DNA of 64,000 nucleotides, taken from the NCBI RefSeq assembly GCF_026652115.1, contig NZ_JAPPSQ010000005.1, positions 62,001 through 126,000 of the forward strand, written 5' to 3'. Origin of the DNA: Algoriphagus sp. PAP.12 (GTDB lineage: Bacteria > Bacteroidota > Bacteroidia > Cytophagales > Cyclobacteriaceae). Under the pieces are notes generated by a model. The model saw only the letters and a list, made by a program, of their open reading frames with translations. It searched no databases and was not told where the DNA came from. Below, piece by piece: positions 54,461 to 61,066 of the stretch (positions are counted from its first letter, which is position 1; every line of letters starts with the position of its first letter). Both the position numbers and the translations under genes were made by a program.

Positions 54461-56233
54461 ATGAAACAGTTCTTTTTCCTTCTAACAGGATTTTTTCTGG
54501 GATTTAAAGCTTTTTCCCAAGATGTCTATTTCTCAGTCAATCAGATTGGCTTTTTACCAATGGACACCAAAAAAGCAATTGTTTTTTCTCCTGAGAAAAT
54601 AAAAAACAATATTCATCTAATTCAATATCCAGATTCAGTCTCCATTATTAAAATCAAACCAAAACCTTTAGAATCAGGAGTTTGGGGAGACTTCAATTAT
54701 TATGAAATTGATTTTTCAGAAATAGAAAATGAAGGAGATTATTTCCTTTGGCATTCAGCAAGTGAAAACTCCTCTCCTATATTCAAAATTGGGTCAAAAG
54801 CCTACCAAGGTTATCAGGAAGACCTGCTTCACTTTATGCGTCAGCAGCGATGTGGTTACAATCCCGTATTGGACATGGTTTGTCACGAAAAAGATGGGAG
54901 AAGCTTCTTTGGTCCGATGCCAGACAGTACCTATGTAGATGCTTCCGGGGGTTGGCATGATGCTGGGGATCAATTGAAATACCTTATCACGAGCAGTTAT
55001 GCCACAGGACATATGTTGATAGCCTACACCTTATTCCCTGATCAGTTTGAGGACAAAGTAAATGCATTAGGACAAGATGGAAAAAATGGAATGCCAGACG
55101 TTTTGGATGAGGCTAAATGGGGTTTAGACTGGCTTCTGAAGCTTCACCCAGCTCCAGATCAACTCATCCATCAAATAGCTGATGATAGAGATCATAGAGG
55201 TTTTAAAATTCCAAATCAGGACAATTCTGATTACGGCTGGGGAGCAAACTCTTATCGAGCAGCCTATTTCGCCACCGGGAAGCCGCAGGGACTCATGCAA
55301 TATCAAAGTGAAAGCAACGGCATGGCCAATATCGCAGGTCGATCCGCAGCTGCCTTGGCTTTGGGAGCAAGAATCTGGAAAGAAATAGATGAGGCTTATT
55401 CCATCCGTTGCCTCGAAGCCGCAAAAAGTCTTTATGCATTGGGTAGAAAGTATGAAGGTGTGCAGCAAGGGAATTCCTATGGCGCTCCCTATCGGTATAA
55501 TGAAGAAACTTGGAACGATGATATGGAATGGGCTGGAGCCGAGCTTTTCAAAGCGACAGGAGAACAATCCTATCGGGATCAAGCAAAAGAATATGCTTTA
55601 CTAAGCTCCAATGAAGACTCTTGGACAGTCAAAGACTCAGCATCCCATTACCAGCTCTATCCTTTCATCAATTTGGGACATTTCTCACTTCATGAGGTGG
55701 TGGAACCAGAATTTCAAAAGACTTTGGAGACCTTCTATCAAGAAGGCATTGAATATACGCTCACAAAATCCAAGACCAGTCCTTTTGAGGTCGGTATCCC
55801 CTTTATCTGGTGCTCCAACAATCTGATGACAAGCCTTGCTACTCAATTGATCTTGTATGAGAAAATGAGTGGAAACAAACAATACCAGCCTTACCTGACA
55901 GCACAACGCGATTGGCTTTTTGGAAAAAACCCCTGGGGTACTTCCATGTTTACTGGTATCCCTGAAAAAGGCGATTTTCCAGTCTATGTTCATACTGCTC
56001 CATATGTTATGTTGGGCTTAGAAATTCCAGGTGGATTGGTAGATGGCCCTATTTTCAGGACGATCCATTCCGGCTTAATCGGATTGACCTTGGAAAGACC
56101 GGATGACTATGAGGGAAGACAAAATCCATTTGTTGTATATCATGATGCTGTGGGCGACTATAGCACTAATGAACCTACCATGGACGGAACTGCCGGCTCA
56201 ATTATTTTGATGACATATTTTAGCAAAAACTGA
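54461..56233 (+). CDS. GH9-family glycoside hydrolase with N-terminal Ig-like domain, secreted
   Basis: A 590-aa exported enzyme acting on beta-glucan or related beta-linked chains. The signal peptide ends near FKAFSQ-D (residue 20). An Ig-like domain spans about 22-110 (VNQIGFLP). The (alpha/alpha)6 catalytic domain follows, with the base motif GGWHDAGD at 163-170 (Asp167 and Asp170) and GKNGMPDVLDEAKWGLDWLL. The C-terminal proton donor is Glu571 in STNEPTMDG. Endoglucanase, exoglucosidase or glucosaminidase activity are all possible in GH9. It lies 4 bp before a HAD phosphatase gene and is probably co-transcribed with it. Confidence 0.92.
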   Translation: MKQFFFLLTGFFLGFKAFSQDVYFSVNQIGFLPMDTKKAIVFSPEKIKNNIHLIQYPDSVSIIKIKPKPLESGVWGDFNYYEIDFSEIENEGDYFLWHSASENSSPIFKIGSKAYQGYQEDLLHFMRQQRCGYNPVLDMVCHEKDGRSFFGPMPDSTYVDASGGWHDAGDQLKYLITSSYATGHMLIAYTLFPDQFEDKVNALGQDGKNGMPDVLDEAKWGLDWLLKLHPAPDQLIHQIADDRDHRGFKIPNQDNSDYGWGANSYRAAYFATGKPQGLMQYQSESNGMANIAGRSAAALALGARIWKEIDEAYSIRCLEAAKSLYALGRKYEGVQQGNSYGAPYRYNEETWNDDMEWAGAELFKATGEQSYRDQAKEYALLSSNEDSWTVKDSASHYQLYPFINLGHFSLHEVVEPEFQKTLETFYQEGIEYTLTKSKTSPFEVGIPFIWCSNNLMTSLATQLILYEKMSGNKQYQPYLTAQRDWLFGKNPWGTSMFTGIPEKGDFPVYVHTAPYVMLGLEIPGGLVDGPIFRTIHSGLIGLTLERPDDYEGRQNPFVVYHDAVGDYSTNEPTMDGTAGSIILMTYFSKN

Positions 56234-56237
56234 ATCT

Positions 56238-56897
56238 ATGATTGTTAATAACAACCCTATCCAAGGTGTAATTTTTGACATGGACGGAACTCTGGTAGAT
56301 AGCATCCCCTATCATCTTCAGTCCTGGATAATCTTTTTGGAGAAAAATGGAATTACCATTCGAGAAGAGGATTTCCATGCCCAAAATCATGGAACTTTGC
56401 AGGAAATGATCATGAGATTTTTTCCGAATGAAAAATCCGCTGATAGAATCTATGAGTTGGGAGAAGAAAAAGAGGAAACGTTCAGGGAGCTTTATAGACC
56501 ACACATGAAAGAGGTGCCTGGTGTGACACCTTTTCTGAAAACTTTATCCAATCAAAACAAGTCCATTCACCTAGCCACTATGGGTGAACAGGATAATATT
56601 GATTATACGATAGATCATATTGATATCCGATCATTTTTTCAAAGCCTGACAGGTGGACATGAAGTAAAAAATGGAAAACCTGATCCGGAAATCTTCTTAA
56701 AAGCATTGGACAAAGCCCAAATTCAGGCCGAAAATGCAATTGTTTTTGAAGATTCATCAGGAGGAATTAGAGCCGCATTGGGAGCTGGAATCCCAGTTTT
56801 TGGAATAGCAACAACCCATACTCCCCAAGAGTTGGAAAATATGGGTTGTCAAAAAGCTTTTCTAAATTTTGATGAAGCTTTGAATTACTTCTATTAA
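56238..56897 (+). CDS. HAD-superfamily hydrolase, beta-phosphoglucomutase-like
   Basis: A 219-aa cytoplasmic phosphatase or mutase. The HAD motifs are DMDGTLVDS (Asp14 nucleophile, Asp16 acid/base), TMGEQ with the motif-II Thr, GKPDPEIFLKAL with the motif-III Lys, and FEDSSGGIRAALGAG with the motif-IV acids. A cap domain lies between residues 20 and 90. It starts 4 bp after the GH9 stop. Together they suggest handling of sugar phosphates from the released glucan or disaccharide. Whether it is a phosphatase or a phosphoglucomutase cannot be told. Confidence 0.88.
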   Translation: MIVNNNPIQGVIFDMDGTLVDSIPYHLQSWIIFLEKNGITIREEDFHAQNHGTLQEMIMRFFPNEKSADRIYELGEEKEETFRELYRPHMKEVPGVTPFLKTLSNQNKSIHLATMGEQDNIDYTIDHIDIRSFFQSLTGGHEVKNGKPDPEIFLKALDKAQIQAENAIVFEDSSGGIRAALGAGIPVFGIATTHTPQELENMGCQKAFLNFDEALNYFY

Positions 56898-56900
56898 GAA

Positions 56901-58145
56901 TTAATCCACTAGTGTAAAGACCATCTGGCGGAATTTCCAGCCAGTTTGGTCTCCGTTTCCTGAACCAGAGGTCTGTTTGAAAATCAAACCAATCATATTG
57001 AGCTCAGGATCTGCGAAGTATTGGGTATTGAAATAACCACCCCAATCGAAGGTCCCTTTACTACCTAAACCTCCGGTAGCTACTCCCTGATCAGTGACCA
57101 CTCCAAAAGCCAAACCATAATATTTATCACCATTCATCAGGTCACCTACTTGATTTTTCATCATGGTCTGGATGGTTTGAGGGCTTAGAATTCTCATACC
57201 TTCCAACTCTCCTCCATTCAGGTACATTTGAAGAAACTTAGCGTAATCTGCAGTGGTACTGGAAAGCCCAGCTCCTCCTGAGAAAAAGCGTTTAGCTCCT
57301 TTTCTTGGATATTCAGGGTCGTAAAAGGTCACTGGGAAAGGGCCCCACTTGCCGTCTTTATAGGTCTGTACTGTCACCAAACGAGGTGCTTGGGCATTTG
57401 AAAGATAGAAACGGGTATCATTCATTCCCAATGGATCAAAGATTCTTTCCTTCAAAAACTGATCGAAAGGCATTCCTGAAACTACCTCAATAAAATAACC
57501 CAAAACATCCAATCCTTCGCTGTAGGTATATTTGCTACCCGGCTCATGATGCAAAGGCAGCTTGGCCAGTTTTTTCACGCTCTCCTCAATTGAGATATTC
57601 TCCGTAGTAAAAAGGTCAGTTATTCCTGCCTTTTGATAAATCATTTTCATTCGCTCATCTCCATCGATCATTCCATACCCCAATCCTGATGTATGGGTCA
57701 AAAGATGACGAATTGTGATCTCTTTGGAAGACGGCTTAGTATAAAAGGTCGTGTCGGAATATCTAAAACCCGCTAGAACTTGCGGATTTTTAAACTCTGG
57801 AATGTATTTGGAAATGGGATCATCTAGTCGAAATTTTCCTTCTTCCCATAAGATCATCACTGCAGTTGAGGTGATTGCTTTAGTTTGGGATGCGATCCTG
57901 AAAATATCATCCTTTTTCATCGCTCTTCCGTTGGCAACATCTGCCATTCCTTTTGCGCTATGGTAAACAAGCTTTCCATCTTTCATCACCATTGCCACAA
58001 GTCCTGGCACTTCTCCTTTTGCTACGGCATCCTCCAGCATTTTATCTAGCTTTTGAACTCTTTCGGGAATAATTCCCGGTACATTTTGGGAATAGGATGA
58101 AATTGAAAAAAGTAGTAAAAAGAAAAAGGTTAATCGGGTCTTCAT
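56901..58145 (-). CDS. Serine hydrolase, beta-lactamase class C family, secreted
   Basis: A 414-aa exported member of PF00144, distinct from the one at 10086. The signal peptide ends near SISSYSQ-N (residue 20). The catalytic motifs are SQTK at 86-89 (Ser86, Lys89), YSEG about 100 residues later, and GGAGLSSTTADYAKFLQMY downstream. The C-terminal part has FDWGGYFNTQYF in the position of the third motif. Esterase, D-aminopeptidase or lactamase activity is possible. It converges on the HAD gene with 3 bp between their stops and no obvious terminator. Confidence 0.88.
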   Translation of the reverse strand: MKTRLTFFFLLLFSISSYSQNVPGIIPERVQKLDKMLEDAVAKGEVPGLVAMVMKDGKLVYHSAKGMADVANGRAMKKDDIFRIASQTKAITSTAVMILWEEGKFRLDDPISKYIPEFKNPQVLAGFRYSDTTFYTKPSSKEITIRHLLTHTSGLGYGMIDGDERMKMIYQKAGITDLFTTENISIEESVKKLAKLPLHHEPGSKYTYSEGLDVLGYFIEVVSGMPFDQFLKERIFDPLGMNDTRFYLSNAQAPRLVTVQTYKDGKWGPFPVTFYDPEYPRKGAKRFFSGGAGLSSTTADYAKFLQMYLNGGELEGMRILSPQTIQTMMKNQVGDLMNGDKYYGLAFGVVTDQGVATGGLGSKGTFDWGGYFNTQYFADPELNMIGLIFKQTSGSGNGDQTGWKFRQMVFTLVD

Positions 58146-58205
58146 GAGTTTAGGTTTTGGTTTGAAAAGTAAAATAAAATTTTGCCCTTCAATAACCTAA
58201 ACATC

Positions 58206-59333
58206 TTATTTCAAAGACTCTAAAATCATGGATGCAGTAGTTTCAGAAGCTGAATTTTGACCGATTTTTTCAGCAATCAGATCATAGCCCTGAAGCATTT
58301 GACCTTTGTAAATCTGATTTCCCAAAATCTGCATCAGTTCCTTTTCAAGATTTGCCACAGAGAAGTTATCTTGAATCAATTCCTCCACTACTTCTTGCTC
58401 AGCAATCAAATTCACCAATGAAATAAAAGGCACTTTAATGACTCTCTTTCCTATCATATAGGAAATGGATGAAGTCTTGTAAACCACCACCTGAGGAACT
58501 CGAAACAAAGCTGTTTCCAATGTTGCTGTTCCCGAAGTCACAACAGCAGCGGTAGCGTGAGAAAGCAGGTCATAGGTTTGATTGTAAACTACTTTGATTC
58601 CTGCTTTTTTTGCAGGCTCATACAGTTCCGAAGGCAGGCTTTCCACCCCTGCAATTACAAACTGAGCATTGGGAAATTTGGGAACCAATTCCACCATTTT
58701 ATCCAACATAGCTTCCAATTCCTGCTTTCTACTCCCCGGAAGTAGAGCGATAATCGGAGCATAACTCAACTCATTCTTTTGAAAGAAAAATGGATGGGGG
58801 CTAAACTTTTTGATTTCATCCAACAAGGGATTCCCCACATAATTGACCTGCATATCGAACTTTTGAAAAAATGTCGGCTCAAAAGGAAGAATGCTGTAGA
58901 TCTGGTCTGTAAAAGCTTTCAGTTTTAAAGCTCGCTTTTGATTCCAAGCCCAAACTTTTGGCGGAATGTAATAATGCACCGGGATTCCATTCTCTTTTGC
59001 AAAAGCTGCAATCTTCATATTGAATCCACCGTAATCCACTAAGATTATGGCATCAGGTTTCCATTGAAGAATATCATTTTTGACGAGTTTGAGGTATTTA
59101 AGAACCTTTCGAAAACCGAAAACCACCTCAATAAATCCCATCAAAGCAACTTCCGAGTAATCAACCGCCAAAACCACTCCTGCTTCCTGAGAATAAGAAC
59201 CACCCATTCCTCTCAATTCAAGACTCGAGTCTTTCTCCTTTAAGGCCAAGACCAAATTGGAGGCGTGAAGATCACCGGACCGTTCACCTGAAATGATGTA
59301 GATTTTTTTGTTTTTGTTTACCACAGAGTTCAA
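58206..59333 (-). CDS. lpxB: Lipid-A-disaccharide synthase
   Basis: A 375-aa GT19 glycosyltransferase that joins UDP-diacylglucosamine and lipid X to form the lipid A disaccharide at the inner-membrane face. It starts at TTG 59333 or GTG 59324; no ATG fits. Signatures are ISGERSGDLHASNLV near the start, LRGMGGSYSQEAG, VDYGGFNMK, HYYIPPKVWAWN, IYSILPFEPTFF, LLPGSRKQE and TSGTATLETAL. It is a conserved core gene, which shows the host is Gram-negative with lipid A. Upstream lies the four-helix-bundle gene. Confidence 0.96.
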   Translation of the reverse strand: MNSVVNKNKKIYIISGERSGDLHASNLVLALKEKDSSLELRGMGGSYSQEAGVVLAVDYSEVALMGFIEVVFGFRKVLKYLKLVKNDILQWKPDAIILVDYGGFNMKIAAFAKENGIPVHYYIPPKVWAWNQKRALKLKAFTDQIYSILPFEPTFFQKFDMQVNYVGNPLLDEIKKFSPHPFFFQKNELSYAPIIALLPGSRKQELEAMLDKMVELVPKFPNAQFVIAGVESLPSELYEPAKKAGIKVVYNQTYDLLSHATAAVVTSGTATLETALFRVPQVVVYKTSSISYMIGKRVIKVPFISLVNLIAEQEVVEELIQDNFSVANLEKELMQILGNQIYKGQMLQGYDLIAEKIGQNSASETTASMILESLK

Positions 59334-59344
59334 GTATGAAATAT

Positions 59345-59373
59345 GTAAGTAGTTAACGGTAAGTGGTAAGTAG
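59345..59373. repeat. GTAAGT-rich short repeats, left flank of the four-helix-bundle gene
   Basis: GTAAGTAGTTAACGGTAAGT and GGTAAGTAGTA follow each other here. The inverse strings (TACTGCTTACAACTTACTAC, CTTACGA) lie at about 59788-59813 on the other side of the gene. Confidence 0.6.
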
Positions 59374-59385
59374 TACTTCCGAAAC

Positions 59386-59766
59386 TCAGGCTATTTTACA
59401 AAACAAATTGGCTTTTGAAATCATAGCGTTGAGTTTTTGATTTATTATTTCACAGGAATTTATTATTAAATCCTGGTCTTTTTCATTCACCAACTTACAG
59501 TCAAATGCGACCTCAATCCAATGCTTTGTTTCATATTGCTCAGCATCCGCATCATTAAGTTTGGAAATAAAGTGATTAACATACCTCCTCTTCGCCCAGC
59601 TTTCGGCAATTTGAGCTCCAACTGATCTAGATGACCTTCGTATTTGATCTGTTAACGAAAATTTTTCTTCTGCTGGAAATCCTTTAGAAATAGAATAAAC
59701 ATCTTTCGCAAGTTGTCGAGATAGTTTATAGACATCTAATTCATAATAAAAATTAACATAAGCCAT
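59386..59766 (-). CDS. Four-helix-bundle protein (23S rRNA intervening-sequence protein family)
   Basis: A 126-aa cytoplasmic helical protein. ATG 59766 is preferred to the slightly longer frame from 59781. Family signatures are ELDVYKLSRQLAKDVYSISK, FPAEEKFSLTDQIRRSSRSV and GAQIAESWAKRR, with a final helix near SCEIINQKLNAMISK. Such genes occur inside 23S rRNA intervening sequences and also as stand-alone genes in Bacteroidota. The biochemical role is unknown. It sits between core genes lpxB and queD and is flanked by inverted short repeats, which may mark an inserted cassette. Confidence 0.88.
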   Translation of the reverse strand: MAYVNFYYELDVYKLSRQLAKDVYSISKGFPAEEKFSLTDQIRRSSRSVGAQIAESWAKRRYVNHFISKLNDADAEQYETKHWIEVAFDCKLVNEKDQDLIINSCEIINQKLNAMISKANLFCKIA

Positions 59767-59787
59767 AATTACAATAAACAATTTTTA

Positions 59788-59813
59788 CTGCTTACAACTT
59801 ACTACTTACGAAT
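59788..59813. repeat. Inverted short repeats, right flank of the four-helix-bundle gene
   Basis: TACTGCTTACAACTTACTAC then TTACGAA; on the minus strand this reads GTAAGTAGTAAGTTGTAAG, matching the left flank near 59345-59373. Confidence 0.6.
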
Positions 59814-59821
59814 TAGACATC

Positions 59822-60241
59822 CTAGTCACCGAAATACTCCACAAAATTCCTTGGAGTTTCATAAAGGGTTAGCTTGTAAAGGCCACCGTGAGGGGTGATT
59901 TTCTCAACCGCAGGCTGAAGAATTTTCCAGAATTCCATGATCAAGATTTCACAGCTAGCCATTTTGCCCTGCATGAAATCCACGTCCATGTTCAGATTTT
60001 TATGATCTACTTTATCTATCACCAAAGTCCTGATCAAAGTACTCAGCTGCTTCAGATCAACCACAAAGCCTGTTTCTGGATCAGGAAGGCCTTTCACAGT
60101 AACAATCAACTCAAAGTTATGACCATGCCAATTGACATTAGCACAGGGACCAAAAACCTCAAAGTTTTTCTTATCAGACCAATTGGGATTCCAAAGCTTG
60201 TGAGCAGCATTGAAATGTTCTTTTCGACAAACGTAAATCAT
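59822..60241 (-). CDS. queD: 6-carboxy-5,6,7,8-tetrahydropterin synthase / 6-pyruvoyltetrahydropterin synthase-like
   Basis: A 139-aa enzyme of the T-fold family, most likely making 6-carboxytetrahydropterin for queuosine. ATG 60241 is preferred to the longer frame from 60271, since it gives a clean N-terminus. Zinc ligands are His14 in FNAAH and His39 and His41 in NWHGHNFEL. The catalytic Cys33 lies in FGPCAN, and VDHKNLN and ETPRNFVEYFG complete the pattern. Pterin synthesis for another cofactor is possible. Downstream is the four-helix-bundle gene. Confidence 0.92.
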   Translation of the reverse strand: MIYVCRKEHFNAAHKLWNPNWSDKKNFEVFGPCANVNWHGHNFELIVTVKGLPDPETGFVVDLKQLSTLIRTLVIDKVDHKNLNMDVDFMQGKMASCEILIMEFWKILQPAVEKITPHGGLYKLTLYETPRNFVEYFGD

Positions 60242-60325
60242 CTTCTTGAAATTCGCTGCAAAGTTAGGCAAAAGAAAAGATATAGGAAATTAACTTGACC
60301 TCATTCATCCATATGCCAAAAGCAA

Positions 60326-60348
60326 AAGCCCATCTTCGGTATGGGCTT
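60326..60348 (-). terminator. Rho-independent terminator of the subtilase/unknown-protein operon
   Basis: AAGCCCAT (60326-60333) and ATGGGCTT (60341-60348) with a 7-nt loop; on the minus strand a U-rich stretch follows. It lies 20 bp past the stop of the unknown secreted protein. Confidence 0.7.
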
Positions 60349-60367
60349 CGTCAGTATTTTTGAGAAA

Positions 60368-61066
60368 TTAGGCTTCATTTAACTTCTGAAAGAATATCAC
60401 CAAGTGATCCTCTCTACTCAAATCTAGCTTTCCTTCTTTTACGATTTCTTTTGCTTTCCCTTGATCCTGATCGTGAAGAGATTTGATGATATTGTTGGTT
60501 TTGCTACGAACAGTTGAAACATTCTCATCATTGTCGATTAAATAGAACGATTCTTCAAAAACAAACATTCTACCTGCAGTCGGAGCATAGGAGTTTTTTG
60601 GTGGTGTCACCAGATCGGAATAGAACTTCCTCACCAAAGTATATTTATTCCCTTCTGCAATCACATTGACCAAATCTTTTTCATCCACACCTTTGATCAT
60701 TTCAAATCCTTTTTTGAACAATAGCTTAGTCAACTGACCTTGGTCACCTGTTGCTATCAATATAGAAGGTCTTTCTAACAATGCATACTCTAAATAATCT
60801 TTGTTTAGGTAAATCTTATTTCCTGCCTCATTAATTACCTCCAACTCATTATCATGGATATTAAATAGATAAGCTACATTCTCTTTTAATCCGGCATTTG
60901 TAGTTCCTATATCAGCTTTTGCCCAATCTTCAAATAAATACGGCGAACCTTCAACCCCTTCATAAGCTGTCAATCTCGCGGGAGCACCATTCAATGATAC
61001 GTTTGAAATCTGAGCAAAACCTGCATTCGATATTAGAATCGCAGCTGCTACTAATAGTTTCCTCAT
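60368..61066 (-). CDS. Unknown secreted protein downstream of the subtilase
   Basis: A 232-aa protein with a signal peptide (LLVAAAILISNAGFAQ, cut near residue 19). The mature part has mixed strand and helix content with no recognisable domain. Visible stretches include KENVAYLFNIHDNELEVIN and NKIYLNKDYLEYALL; RPSILIATGDQGQLTKLLFK and GRMFVFEESFYLIDNDENV follow. I do not recognise a family. Its start overlaps the stop of the subtilase gene by 4 bp (ATGA), so it is translated together with it and may be an accessory or inhibitor of the protease or a surface partner. This is inference from coupling only. Confidence 0.85.
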   Translation of the reverse strand: MRKLLVAAAILISNAGFAQISNVSLNGAPARLTAYEGVEGSPYLFEDWAKADIGTTNAGLKENVAYLFNIHDNELEVINEAGNKIYLNKDYLEYALLERPSILIATGDQGQLTKLLFKKGFEMIKGVDEKDLVNVIAEGNKYTLVRKFYSDLVTPPKNSYAPTAGRMFVFEESFYLIDNDENVSTVRSKTNNIIKSLHDQDQGKAKEIVKEGKLDLSREDHLVIFFQKLNEA

